DNA from: Mycobacterium sp. PS03-16
GTDB lineage: Bacteria > Actinomycetota > Actinomycetes > Mycobacteriales > Mycobacteriaceae
Assembly: GCF_004570325.1 (NCBI RefSeq)
Contig: NZ_SPQO01000044.1
Coordinates: 1-34,684, forward strand
Reading direction: 5' to 3'
DNA: 34,684 bases
This document shows positions 1-8,457 of the stretch, one piece after another. Below the pieces are notes generated by a model, which did not search any database, was not told where the DNA came from, and saw only the letters and a list, made by a program, of their open reading frames with translations. Made by a program: the position numbers and the translations under genes. How positions within the stretch are numbered: the first letter of the stretch is position 1; the number at the start of each line of letters is the position of its first letter.

Positions 1-161
1 ATCATGTAGCCGCAATCGGGGTCCTCGGCCTCGGCCTCCCAGGTGCGCCGGCCCAGCAGTTCGGCGACCGCGGCCAACCGGCGCGCCACCAGCTTCGACT
101 CCTCACGATAGGAGTCGCTGATCGTCGCGATCAGCTCACCGGTGGCCACCTCTTCGAACAC
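1..161 (-). CDS. DUF222/HNH endonuclease (13E12 repeat family), N-terminal fragment
   Basis: Only the first 53 codons lie in the window; the rest continues past position 1. The reading frame starts at a GTG at 161, with an in-frame TAG three codons upstream, so the start is tightly bounded. The peptide begins VFEEVATGELIAT and continues with SYREESKLVARRLAAVAELL and a TWEAEAEDP segment. This resembles the helical N-terminus of DUF222 proteins of the mycobacterial 13E12 repeat family, which usually carry an HNH nuclease domain at the C-terminus. That domain is outside the window, so nuclease activity is inferred from the family only. No good ribosome binding site is visible. These genes occur in many scattered, recombination-prone copies in mycobacteria, so this edge could mark a repeat. 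Confidence 0.75.
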   Translation of the reverse strand, partial: MFEEVATGELIATISDSYREESKLVARRLAAVAELLGRRTWEAEAEDPDCGYM

Positions 162-255
162 ACGTTCATTCTAAAGAGCCCCTCCGACAACACCATCCGC
201 TCAACCACACCCACCCACTTCTGTGGATGAAACCGCCGCTGGGGATAACTTCCGA

Positions 256-1887
256 CTACTCGGCCGCCGCCTCGAACAGCCACGAGATCACCAGCGCGCC
301 CGGATCCACCGCACCGCGCGCGGCCTCACCGACATAGCTCGCCCGGCCCTTGCGGGCCACCCGATCCCGCGTCGACTCGGCACCGTCGGCTGCCGCACGC
401 GCGGCCTCGGCAGGCGAACCGCCCTCCTGTAGAACGGCATTCGCCGGGTCCAGGGCGTCGACCACGGTGTTGTCACCGACCTGCGCACCGCCGAGTTCGA
501 CCACCGACTCCAGCCCCGCCCGCGTCCCCTCGGTCAGAGCACGGCCGAACGAGTCGCCGTCGGCGAAGCTCTTGGCCAGCTCCCGGAACAGCGTCCCGAA
601 CACCGCACCCGACGTTCCCCCGGCGCGGACGAAGTACGACCGCGAGATCGCGCCGAGCACAGCATCATCCGTACCCCGCAGCGGCAACTCGAAATGGCCG
701 AGCGCCGCCGCCATGTTGGCGCCGAAGTCCCCATCGCCCACCTGCCGGTCCAGCGCGGTCAGTTCGTCGATGGCGTCCTGCACCCGGCCGACGAAGCCGG
801 TGAGCCAACGACATTCGGGTCCCGAATCCGCCGCGTCGTCGGGTTCGGCGATCGTGGTGTCCACCAGCTCGCCCGCCTCCGCCGCCGCCACCCGCGGCCA
901 GGCCGGCGCATCGGTCGGCGCATCCCACAGGCGCACGATCTCCTCGTCGGCGCGCACCACGGTCACCGAGGCGCCGCGCATGTCCAGCGCGGTGACCATC
1001 GTGCCCACCAGGCTGCGCACCACCCGCAGCTCGGCGGCGCGCATCTCGGCCAGCACGTGCCCGAACACCAGATTCAGTTCCAGCGGATGCGTACTGCCCA
1101 GGCCGTTCACGACGACGATCACCTGCTCGCCCGCGCCCGGACCCAGCGATCCGAGGACCCGCGCCAGCAGGGTTCGCACGATTTCGCCGGCCGGCCGCCA
1201 CGACGTCCGCTCGGTACCCGACTCGCCGTGGATGCCGATGCCGATTTCCATCTCGTCCGGGCCGAGATCGAAGGACGGCGCATCGGATCCCGGCACGGTG
1301 CACGGGTCGAGCGCCACTGACATGCTGCGGGCATTGTCGGCGACGCGACGGCCGAGGGCGGCCACCTCGGCCAGACTCATCCCCGCGGCGGCCGCAGCGC
1401 CGCAGACCTTTTCGACCACGATGGTCGCCCCGGTGCCGCGCCGCCCGGGCCCGTCACCGTCGGTTTCGGAGGCCACGTCGTCGGCGACCACCACGACGTC
1501 GGTCTCGATGCCCTCGTCGCGCATGATGTCGCGGGCGATTCGGAAGTTCATCATGTCGCCGGTGTAGTTCTTCACCACGTGCAGCACACCGGCGTCCGAG
1601 TGCACATGCCTTGTGGCACCGGCGATCTGCAGCGCATTCGGGGAGGTGAAGATCGGGCCGGGACACACCGCGTCGAGCATGCCGGCACCGATGAGACCGG
1701 AGTGCATCGGCTCATGGCCGGATCCGCCGCCCGAGAGCACCGCGACCCGGCCCGCCGGTGTGGGCGTGCGACGCGCCAGGAACCCGGGATCGCGGTGCCA
1801 TTCCACCTCCGGGTTCGCCGCGACGGCGCCGCGCAGCGCGTCGGTGAGGAAGGTGCCGGCCGAGTCGAGGAAGTAGCGCTGCTGCAT
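256..1887 (-). CDS. dhaK: Fused dihydroxyacetone kinase (DhaK-DhaL, ATP-dependent type)
   Basis: A 543-residue protein that should phosphorylate dihydroxyacetone or a similar short ketose with ATP in the cytosol. The N-terminal DhaK half has the substrate loop GGGSGHEP (53-60), Asp111 in NYTGDMMNF, and His220 in GIGIHGE, the histidine that binds the ketone covalently in this family. The DhaL half (about 360-540) has Asp380, Asp385 and Asp387 in LDRQVGDGDFG, which hold the two magnesium ions, and GGTSGAVFG. The usual DhaL motif reads GD-x-DHG; here the His is Phe388. The length fits the Citrobacter-type single-chain enzyme (about 550). The start chosen is ATG 1887, because the frame stays open upstream but that stretch lies under the divergent TetR gene. 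The TetR start is 42 bp away, so that regulator probably controls this gene. Confidence 0.92.
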   Translation of the reverse strand: MQQRYFLDSAGTFLTDALRGAVAANPEVEWHRDPGFLARRTPTPAGRVAVLSGGGSGHEPMHSGLIGAGMLDAVCPGPIFTSPNALQIAGATRHVHSDAGVLHVVKNYTGDMMNFRIARDIMRDEGIETDVVVVADDVASETDGDGPGRRGTGATIVVEKVCGAAAAAGMSLAEVAALGRRVADNARSMSVALDPCTVPGSDAPSFDLGPDEMEIGIGIHGESGTERTSWRPAGEIVRTLLARVLGSLGPGAGEQVIVVVNGLGSTHPLELNLVFGHVLAEMRAAELRVVRSLVGTMVTALDMRGASVTVVRADEEIVRLWDAPTDAPAWPRVAAAEAGELVDTTIAEPDDAADSGPECRWLTGFVGRVQDAIDELTALDRQVGDGDFGANMAAALGHFELPLRGTDDAVLGAISRSYFVRAGGTSGAVFGTLFRELAKSFADGDSFGRALTEGTRAGLESVVELGGAQVGDNTVVDALDPANAVLQEGGSPAEAARAAADGAESTRDRVARKGRASYVGEAARGAVDPGALVISWLFEAAAE

Positions 1888-1929
1888 GACCCCGACTGTA
1901 GGTGGGGCCGGACGGCCTATGGTGAAGCC

Positions 1930-2517
1930 ATGAGCGACGTGCGGCGCAGACGGCCCCGACAGTTGCGCTCGCGGGAGACCGTGGACGTCGTGCTCACCGC
2001 GGCCGCGCAGATGTTCGACCGGGAAGGCCTCGCCACCACCACCAACCGAATCGCCGAACGGGCCGGTGTGTCGATCGGCTCGCTGTACCAGTATTTCCCG
2101 AACAAGCAGGCACTGCTGTACGCGCTCGCCGAACGCCACATCCGGCAGGCCCGCGCCCGACTCGACGCCGTCTTCGCCCGCCTGCTTGCCGAGGAGCCGC
2201 CGTTCGAGGACACGATGCGGGCGATCCTCACCGAGGTCGTCGCCCTGCACAGTGACCGTCCGGGGCTGCACCGCGTGATGCACCGCCTCGCCCCTCGCAA
2301 CCCCGCCGAACTGGCCGCGCTGCAGGAGTTCGAGGACCGGATCGCCGCCGAGCTCGCCCACCATCTGCGCCGGTGTGGCCGCGGCGGCGACGATCCCGCG
2401 GGCACCGCCATGACGCTCGTCCACGCCGTCGACGCCCACCTGCACCGCGTGATGACACGCGGCACACCGCAGGTCGATCAGCTGCTGGACCTGGTCGAGC
2501 GGTTGACGGCGGACTGA
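1930..2517 (+). CDS. TetR/AcrR family transcriptional regulator
   Basis: A 195-residue one-component repressor-type protein. The N-terminal helix-turn-helix covers about residues 38-57, with AERAGVSIGSLYQYFPNKQA, the typical TetR recognition region; the rest is a helical ligand-binding and dimer domain with no sequence clue to the ligand. The start is ATG 1930; the frame is open further upstream, but that part lies inside dhaK. The gene is divergent from the dihydroxyacetone kinase gene with 42 bp between start codons, which suggests it controls that gene and itself. Its last 40 bp overlap the 3' end of the convergent hydrolase gene. No clear palindrome was found in the short gap, so the operator is unassigned. 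Confidence 0.9.
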   Translation: MSDVRRRRPRQLRSRETVDVVLTAAAQMFDREGLATTTNRIAERAGVSIGSLYQYFPNKQALLYALAERHIRQARARLDAVFARLLAEEPPFEDTMRAILTEVVALHSDRPGLHRVMHRLAPRNPAELAALQEFEDRIAAELAHHLRRCGRGGDDPAGTAMTLVHAVDAHLHRVMTRGTPQVDQLLDLVERLTAD

Positions 2518-3419
2518 CCGGTCACCTCGTCACGAACGGCCCGCAGTGTCGCCACCAGCTGGTCGACGCCCGGCTGTTCGACCGGGTAGTGCCCGCAGTT
2601 CTCCAGCATCACCGTCCGGGTCGGCACCCGCAGCCGGGCGAGGAAGCGCGTGCTCAGCTCCGGCGGTGTCCACGCGTCGGCGGCCGGATGGACCAGCGTC
2701 ACCGGCGCCGCGTCGAAGTCCTCGGGCCGGGTGTGTGCGAAGTTCAGCCAGCTGGCCAGGAATCCCAGCGGCGCCCGGACGCCGCCCCCGAGCGGGTCGC
2801 CGGCACACAGCCGGGCCAGCGCCGGGTCGCCGCTCATCGCCATCATGTTCACCATGAGCCGCACCGGCATGCGTAGCCGGCCGCACAGCGGGTCGAGGGC
2901 TCGCAGCACCGGAGCGCCGACGGCACCGAGAACCGGCGTGCGGGCCGCCGCGCGACGCGCCGCGGGGTCGCTCGGATCGAGCAGGCAGGTCACCACCACG
3001 TGGGCGAGTTCGCCGGTCCGCGCGGCCACCTCGTAGCCGAGCATCCCGCCCATGCTGGCGCCCAGCACCACCAGCGGGCGCGGATCATCGGCGCGCTCGT
3101 GGCGCACCAGGTCGCACACCAGGTCCACCCAGTCGCCGTACCGCACCCGCCCGGGGTGTGGTTCGACGGTGCGGCCGTAGAGCGGCATGTCGGGGACGAG
3201 GACCTCGACGCCGTCGCGGGCGGCCAGGGCCGCCAGCGGCCACAGCGCGCCGGCGTGTCCCCCGCCGCCGTGCAGCACCAGGAGGCGCACGGCGCTGTCG
3301 GGGCGGACCGCGCGGGCGACGTGGACGCGGCGCCCGCGCCAGTCCCACCAGGTCGGCACCGGCTCGATCATCGTGCGGTGTTCGGCGGGCAGAAAGGCGA
3401 CGTATCGATCGTGGCTCAC
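2478..3419 (-). CDS. Alpha/beta hydrolase
   Basis: A 313-residue alpha/beta-hydrolase fold protein. The oxyanion segment LHGGGGHAG is at about 49-57, the nucleophile elbow GASMGG puts Ser122 as nucleophile, and Asp248 (HPAADAWTP) and His277 (ENCGHYPVEQPG) complete a plausible triad. There is no signal peptide or membrane segment, so it is probably cytosolic. The substrate cannot be told from the sequence; the fold includes esterases, lipases and epoxide hydrolases. The start is GTG 3419 with no strong ribosome binding site. Its 3' end overlaps the convergent TetR gene by 40 bp, so it probably has its own promoter and no operon partner. Confidence 0.88.
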   Translation of the reverse strand: MSHDRYVAFLPAEHRTMIEPVPTWWDWRGRRVHVARAVRPDSAVRLLVLHGGGGHAGALWPLAALAARDGVEVLVPDMPLYGRTVEPHPGRVRYGDWVDLVCDLVRHERADDPRPLVVLGASMGGMLGYEVAARTGELAHVVVTCLLDPSDPAARRAAARTPVLGAVGAPVLRALDPLCGRLRMPVRLMVNMMAMSGDPALARLCAGDPLGGGVRAPLGFLASWLNFAHTRPEDFDAAPVTLVHPAADAWTPPELSTRFLARLRVPTRTVMLENCGHYPVEQPGVDQLVATLRAVRDEVTGQSAVNRSTRSSS

Positions 3420-3629
3420 GTGACCATCGTCGATCCCGCTGCCCCACCGGACAACTCGCGTTCACGCTGCCGGGACCGCCCATCCGCAACGCGTTGACCT
3501 GCGGCGATACCGCCTTTTGCCGTGGCCGTTCCCGGCTGCTCAGATTTCCCCGGCCGCCATCGGCCCCTTGTGTTGCAGGTCACACAGGAGCAGGGTGAAG
3601 GGGCGGCTTTGACCACGCGGGAGGACGTC

Positions 3630-5726
3630 ATGGCGGACAGGGCGACATCTCCGGCGGCCGGCGGCGTGCCCACCGCGGACCGGCCGACCGACATCCGCAA
3701 CATCGCGCTGGTGGGGCCGTCGGGTGCCGGGAAGACCACACTGGTCGAGACCCTGCTCGTCTCGGCGGGTGTGCTGACCCGCGCGGGCACCGTGGCCGAC
3801 GGGACGACGGTCTGCGACTGCGACGAGGCGGAGATCGCCCAGCAGCGGTCGGTCGGCCTGGCGCTGGCCTCCCTGCGCCACGCCGGGGTCAAGGTCAACC
3901 TGATCGACACCCCGGGCTACGCCGACTTCGTGGGTGAGCTGCGCGCCGGCCTGCGCGCCGCCGACTGCGCCCTGTTCGTCATCGCGGCCAACGAGGGCGT
4001 CGACGAACCCACCCGCTCGCTGTGGCAGGAATGCGATCGGGTCGGGATGCCCCGGGCGGTGGTGATCACCAAACTCGACCATCCGCGTGCGGATTACGCC
4101 GGCGCGCTGGCCGCCGCGCAAGCGGCGTTCGGGGACAAGGTGCTGCCACTGTACGTGCCCACCGAAGACGGGCTGACCGGGCTGATCACCGGCGGTGCCG
4201 CTACGCCCCATGACGCCCTGCGCGGCAGCCTGATCGAGGGCATCATCGAGGAGTCCGAAGACGAATCGCTGATGGAGCGCTACCTCGGCGGCGAGGACAT
4301 CGACCAGTCGGTGCTGATCGCCGACCTCGAGAAGGCCGTGGCGCGCGGGTCGTTCTTCCCGGTGATCCCCGTCTGCAGCGGCAGCGGTGTCGGCACCCGC
4401 GAACTGCTCGACGTGGCGACCCGCGGGTTCCCGTCGCCGCCCGAACACAAGCTGCCCGAGGTGTTCACGCCCCAGGGAGCACCGCGGCCCAGTCCCGGCT
4501 GCACCGCGGACGGACCGCTGCTGGCCGAGGTGGTCAAGACCACCTCCGACCCCTACGTCGGCCGGGTCAGCCTGACCCGGGTGTTCTCCGGCACCATCCG
4601 GCCCGATATGACCGTCCACGTGTCGGGTCATTTCTCCTCGTTCTTCGGCGGCAACGAGACCGGTGCACCGACAACGCATCCCGACCACGACGAGGACGAA
4701 CGCATCGGCAGCCTGTCGTTCCCGCTGGGCAGACAGCAACGTCCGGCCCCGTCGGTGGTCGCCGGGGACATCTGCGCGATCGGCCGGCTCAGCCGCGCAG
4801 AGACCGGTGACACGTTGTCCGGCAAGGACGATCCGCTGGTACTCAAACCGTGGACGATGCCCGAACCGTTGCTACCGATCGCGGTGGCGCCGCGCGCGCG
4901 GACCGACGAGGACAAGCTGTCGGTCGGCCTCACGCGACTGGCGGCGGAGGATCCGACGCTGCGGATCGAACAGAACCCGGAGACCCACCAGATCGTGCTG
5001 TGGTGCATGGGCGAGGCGCACGCCGGGGTGGTGCTCGACGCGCTGTCGCGGCGCTACGGCGTCACGGTGGACGTGATCGAACTGCGGATCCCGCTGCGCG
5101 AGACGTTCGGCGGGCGCGCCAAAGGCCATGGGCGCCACGTGAAACAGTCCGGCGGCCACGGCCAGTACGCGGTGTGCGACATCGAGGTCGAACCGCTGCC
5201 GGAGGGGGGCGGGTTCGAGTTCGTCGACAAGGTGGTCGGCGGCGCCGTCCCCCGGCAGTTCATCCCCAGCGTGGAGAAGGGCGTGCGCGCCCAGATGGAG
5301 AAGGGCGTGGGCCCCGGCTATCCGGTGGTGGACATCCGGGTGACGCTGGTCGACGGAAAGGCGCACAGCGTCGACTCGTCGGACTTCGCGTTTCAGACCG
5401 CGGGGGCGCTGGCGCTGCGAGAGGCCGCCGCTGCCACCACGATCGCCCTGCTCGAACCGGTCGACACGGTCGCGATCACCGTGCCCGACGATCTGGTCGG
5501 CGCGGTGATGGGCGACCTGTCCGGGCGCCGCGGGCGCGTGCTCGGTACGGATCAGGCCGGCGCCGACCGCACCGTGGTCCACGCGGAGGTACCGCAGACC
5601 GAGTTGACCCGCTACGCCATCGATCTGCGCTCGCTGTCCCACGGCGCCGGGACGTTCACCCGGACGTTCGCCCGCTACGACCCGATGCCGGAGAGCGCGG
5701 CGGCGAAGGTGAGCGCGGCGTCCTGA
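3630..5726 (+). CDS. fusA2: Elongation factor G-like GTPase FusA2
   Basis: A 698-residue EF-G-like protein closely resembling mycobacterial FusA2, the second EF-G paralogue. It keeps a P-loop (GPSGAGKTT, about 29-37), DTPG (93-96) and TKLD (147-150), then domain II, and domains III-V including GGHGQYAVCDIEVEPLPEG and VDSSDFAFQTAGALAL. It differs from true EF-G at key points: the switch-I RGITI motif is replaced by QQRSVGLAL, the catalytic His of DTPGH is Tyr97, and NKxD is TKLD. Ordinary ribosome-driven GTP hydrolysis is therefore doubtful. The start is ATG 3630, preceded by a GGGAGGA ribosome binding site. It stands alone, with 210 bp of noncoding sequence upstream and a convergent neighbour 4 bp downstream. 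Identification is secure; its exact role is not. Confidence 0.95.
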   Translation: MADRATSPAAGGVPTADRPTDIRNIALVGPSGAGKTTLVETLLVSAGVLTRAGTVADGTTVCDCDEAEIAQQRSVGLALASLRHAGVKVNLIDTPGYADFVGELRAGLRAADCALFVIAANEGVDEPTRSLWQECDRVGMPRAVVITKLDHPRADYAGALAAAQAAFGDKVLPLYVPTEDGLTGLITGGAATPHDALRGSLIEGIIEESEDESLMERYLGGEDIDQSVLIADLEKAVARGSFFPVIPVCSGSGVGTRELLDVATRGFPSPPEHKLPEVFTPQGAPRPSPGCTADGPLLAEVVKTTSDPYVGRVSLTRVFSGTIRPDMTVHVSGHFSSFFGGNETGAPTTHPDHDEDERIGSLSFPLGRQQRPAPSVVAGDICAIGRLSRAETGDTLSGKDDPLVLKPWTMPEPLLPIAVAPRARTDEDKLSVGLTRLAAEDPTLRIEQNPETHQIVLWCMGEAHAGVVLDALSRRYGVTVDVIELRIPLRETFGGRAKGHGRHVKQSGGHGQYAVCDIEVEPLPEGGGFEFVDKVVGGAVPRQFIPSVEKGVRAQMEKGVGPGYPVVDIRVTLVDGKAHSVDSSDFAFQTAGALALREAAAATTIALLEPVDTVAITVPDDLVGAVMGDLSGRRGRVLGTDQAGADRTVVHAEVPQTELTRYAIDLRSLSHGAGTFTRTFARYDPMPESAAAKVSAAS

Positions 5727-5730
5727 CCGC

Positions 5731-6132
5731 CTACGCGTCTCCCCAACCGCCCTGCACCATGGTCTGGAACTTCCAGCTGCCGTTCACCTTGACCAGCAGG
5801 TCGCCGTAGCGCATCTGTTGGCTGTCCCCGCCGGCGGTGATGGTGCTGTCGGTGATGACGAACACCAGGTTCTCGTTGACGAAGTGCGGGGTGCGCACCG
5901 ACTCCATGGCCAGATCCTCTGCCCCGCCGACGGTCTCGGCCATCTGCGCCATGAACTGCGCGCGGTCACACGAGGTGGCGCGGCCGTCGGTGACCTCGTT
6001 GAGCGGGAACAGCGCCTCGTCGGCCATCCCGTCGATGTCCTTGGCCAGGGTCAGCGCGTCGTAGCGCTCGAACCAGTCCAGCACTGAAGCCACCTCCGCT
6101 TCGGTGGGACGGTATCCCTGCGGTGCCACCAT
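5731..6132 (-). CDS. SnoaL-like / NTF2-fold protein
   Basis: A 133-residue protein of the nuclear transport factor 2-like (SnoaL-type) fold: an N-terminal helical part (VLDWFERYDALTLAKDIDGM) and then a curved beta sheet with segments such as VFVITDSTI, YGDLLVKVNGSWKF and QTMVQGGW. Family members include small isomerases, dehydratases and ligand-binding proteins. I cannot assign a substrate. The start is ATG 6132, with GGAGGCG about 6 nt upstream. The gene is divergent from a TetR regulator across a 61-bp gap that contains two tandem palindromes, so it is most likely the direct target of that regulator. It ends 4 bp from the stop codon of convergent fusA2. Confidence 0.85.
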   Translation of the reverse strand: MVAPQGYRPTEAEVASVLDWFERYDALTLAKDIDGMADEALFPLNEVTDGRATSCDRAQFMAQMAETVGGAEDLAMESVRTPHFVNENLVFVITDSTITAGGDSQQMRYGDLLVKVNGSWKFQTMVQGGWGDA

Positions 6133-6147
6133 GGTGTCGCCTCCATT

Positions 6148-6175
6148 CTGTACGCCGTACAGTGTACATAGTACA
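6148..6175. promoter_or_regulatory. Two tandem GTAC-N3-GTAC operators
   Basis: Two adjacent dyads lie between the divergent SnoaL-like and TetR genes: CTGTACGCCGTACAG (6148-6162) and TGTACATAGTACA (6163-6175). Both have the core TGTAC-N3-GTACA and their centres are 14 bp apart. They end 15 bp before the ribosome binding site and 18 bp before the start codon of the TetR gene, and they also lie just upstream of the other gene. This is the expected position for TetR dimers to repress both genes. The dyads are seen directly; which protein binds them is inferred from position. Confidence 0.75.
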
Positions 6176-6193
6176 GAGATAGTGGAGGTGGCG

Positions 6194-6955
6194 ATGGCCG
6201 ACCGCAGCAGTGCCGGCGACCCGGCTCGTACGTTGCGGCTGCTGTGGCGCGTGGCCGGCACCGGCGCACCCGCACGGGGGCCGCGGCAGCGGACCACACT
6301 GGACGCCGTGGTGGCCGCGGCGGTGACCATCGCCGACGCCGACGGCCTGGCCGCGGTGACCATCCGCTCGGTGGCCGCCGCACTGCACATCACCCCGATG
6401 GCCACCTACACCTATGTCCCCGGCAAGGCCGAACTGCTCGACCTCATGCTCGACAGCGTGTACCTGAGCATGCCGCGGCGGGATCTCACCGGGATGGGTT
6501 GGCGGAAGCGGATCTCCGAGATCGCCCGGGAGAACCGCCAAATGCTCGAGGCGCACCCGTGGGTGGCACGCCTGGCCACCACCAGACCGCCACTGGGCCC
6601 CGGCACGACCGCCAAGTACGACCACGAACTGCAGGCTTTCGACGGACTGGGCCTCAGCGATCTGGAGATGGACTCCGCGGTGACCTTCGTGCTGGGGTTC
6701 GTCACCTCCGTCGCTCGGCTCGCCATCGATGCCCGCGAGGCCGCGGCCGACAGCGCGATGAGTGACCGCACGTGGTGGGAGCAGGCCGGCCCGGTGCTGG
6801 CCGAGGTGTTCGACGAGCAGCGATATCCCCTGGCCGCCCGGGTCGGGACGGCGGCGGGCGCGGCCCACGACAGTGCCTACGACGCGGACCACGCCTACGA
6901 GTTCGGGTTGGCCCGTCTGCTCGACGGCCTGGCGCCGCTGATCGAGGGCCGGTAG
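6194..6955 (+). CDS. TetR family regulator with TetR_C-type C-terminal domain
   Basis: A 253-residue regulator. The HTH region is about residues 56-75 (TIRSVAAALHITPMATYTYV). As in the TetR_C subclass, it is preceded by a 30-residue N-terminal arm, and the ligand-binding domain is long (about 90-250), including SDLEMDSAVTFVLGFVTSVA. The start is ATG 6194, with GGAGGTGG just upstream. It is divergent from the SnoaL-like gene, and the gap holds two tandem GTAC-N3-GTAC dyads, so autoregulation and control of the neighbour are likely. The orphan MceA-type gene follows in the same direction after 134 bp, so a wider target set is possible. The inducer is unknown. Confidence 0.9.
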   Translation: MADRSSAGDPARTLRLLWRVAGTGAPARGPRQRTTLDAVVAAAVTIADADGLAAVTIRSVAAALHITPMATYTYVPGKAELLDLMLDSVYLSMPRRDLTGMGWRKRISEIARENRQMLEAHPWVARLATTRPPLGPGTTAKYDHELQAFDGLGLSDLEMDSAVTFVLGFVTSVARLAIDAREAAADSAMSDRTWWEQAGPVLAEVFDEQRYPLAARVGTAAGAAHDSAYDADHAYEFGLARLLDGLAPLIEGR

Positions 6956-7089
6956 TCCACCGCCAATACGTGACCCAGACCACACCAACCTAGGGCAGTG
7001 ATCTTCAACGCACCTGGTGGAACCGCTTGCGCGAAGTTCGGCCGGAGGGAAAAGTTAGCCTTCGTTTCTGTCGGGGAAGGCGGTTCGCG

Positions 7090-8325
7090 GTGGCGTCGTC
7101 GGGGTCGGCCTGGCAGCGGAAGACGACCAAGTGGCGATTCGATCCGCCGCTCAAGGTCGCGTTCCTGGTGACGGTTCTGGTGATCGTGCTGGTCCTCACG
7201 CTGGTGTGGATGCAGTTCCGCGGGGCCTTCACCCCTGAGACGAAACTGACCATGATCGCCGAGCGCTCCGGACTGTCGATGGACCCCGGCTCCAAGGTCA
7301 CCTACAACGGCGTCCAGATCGGCCGGGTGGACAGCGTTTCGGCCATCGACGACGACGGCAGGCCGGCCGCCGAACTGCACCTCGACGTCCACCCGCGCTA
7401 CGTCGACCTGATCCCGGCCAACGTCGAGGCCGACATCAAGGCCACCACGGTGTTCGGCAGCAAGTACGTCGCGTTCTCCACCCCGGAGAACCCGGTGCCG
7501 CAGCGGATCACCAGCAGCGACGTGATCCGGGTGAACGGCGTGACCACCGAGTTCGACACGCTGTTCGAGACGGTGGTGTCGGTGGCCGAACAGGTCGACC
7601 CGATCAAGCTCAACCAGACCCTGACCGCCACCGCGCAGGCCCTCGACGGCCTCGGCGACCGGTTCGGCGCCTCGCTGGTCGACGGCAACGCGATCCTGGC
7701 CGACCTCAACCCGCAGATGCCCGAGATCCGCCGCGACACCACGCTGCTGGCGGACCTCGGCGACGTATACGCCGACGCCGCCCCGGACCTGTTCAACGGC
7801 CTGGACAACGCCGTCACCACCGCGGGCACCCTCAACCGGCAGCGCGACGACCTGGACCGCACGCTGATGGCCGCGGTCGGTTTCGGCAACACCGGCGGCG
7901 ACGTCCTGGAACGCGGCGGCCCCTACTTCGTGCGGGGCACCAACGACCTCATCCCCACCTCCGAGGTGCTGGACCGCAACAGCCCGTCGCTGTTCTGCAT
8001 GATCCGCAACTGGCACGACGTCGCCCCGCGCTTCGCACAGTTCAACGGCGGCAACGGATATTCGGTGAATCTGCACAACACCGTCCAGGGCGCCCCGAAC
8101 CCCTGGGTGTATCCGGACAACCTGCCGCGGGTGAACGCCACGGGCGGTCCCGAGGGCCGCCCCGGCTGCTGGCAGCCGGTGACGCGCGAGCTGTGGCCCG
8201 CGCCGTACCTGGTGATGGACACCGGGGCGTCGATCGCCCCGTACAACCACCTGGAACTCGGTCAGCCGTTGGCCATCGAGTACGTGTGGGGCCGCCAGAT
8301 CGGCGAGAACACCATCAACCCGTAG
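7090..8325 (+). CDS. MCE family protein, MceA type (isolated copy)
   Basis: A 411-residue MCE-domain protein of the MceA subtype. A basic N-terminus is followed by one membrane segment (about 22-42). The MCE domain then begins (about 48-130) with PETKLTMIAERSGL, the conserved GSKVTYNGVQIGRVDSV, and IPANVEADIKATTVFGSKYV. The long downstream helical part includes LADLGDVYADAAPDLFNGLD. MCE proteins form cell-envelope lipid or sterol import shafts together with YrbE permeases. Here no yrbE and no other mce gene is adjacent, which is unusual because mycobacterial mce genes normally sit in operons of two yrbE and six mce genes. The start GTG 7090 is preceded by GGGGAAGG; an in-frame TTG at 7027 would add 21 residues. 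Confidence 0.93.
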   Translation: MASSGSAWQRKTTKWRFDPPLKVAFLVTVLVIVLVLTLVWMQFRGAFTPETKLTMIAERSGLSMDPGSKVTYNGVQIGRVDSVSAIDDDGRPAAELHLDVHPRYVDLIPANVEADIKATTVFGSKYVAFSTPENPVPQRITSSDVIRVNGVTTEFDTLFETVVSVAEQVDPIKLNQTLTATAQALDGLGDRFGASLVDGNAILADLNPQMPEIRRDTTLLADLGDVYADAAPDLFNGLDNAVTTAGTLNRQRDDLDRTLMAAVGFGNTGGDVLERGGPYFVRGTNDLIPTSEVLDRNSPSLFCMIRNWHDVAPRFAQFNGGNGYSVNLHNTVQGAPNPWVYPDNLPRVNATGGPEGRPGCWQPVTRELWPAPYLVMDTGASIAPYNHLELGQPLAIEYVWGRQIGENTINP

Positions 8326-8457
8326 CGCGGGGTCGATACCGGCCAGCAGGTAGTGAGGATTTCCCGCTGACCTGACGCGGTTCTGGGCGCTTCCGTGGAC
8401 GACACCTCGTGCTATCGCGACGAGTGTTGTGGGCACCACCACGAAGGGAGCCCACCA

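Noticed and set aside
3487..3496. CAACGCGTTG palindrome upstream of fusA2
   Set aside because: A 10-bp palindrome of this composition is expected by chance, and it lies 130 bp from the start with no adjacent regulator.
7019..7038. GGAAC...GTT upstream of the MceA-type gene as a SigH/SigE promoter
   Set aside because: The spacer is only 12 nt; these sigma factors need about 16-20.
7053..7062. GTTAGCCT as an IdeR iron box
   Set aside because: Only half of the 19-bp consensus is present; the second half does not match.
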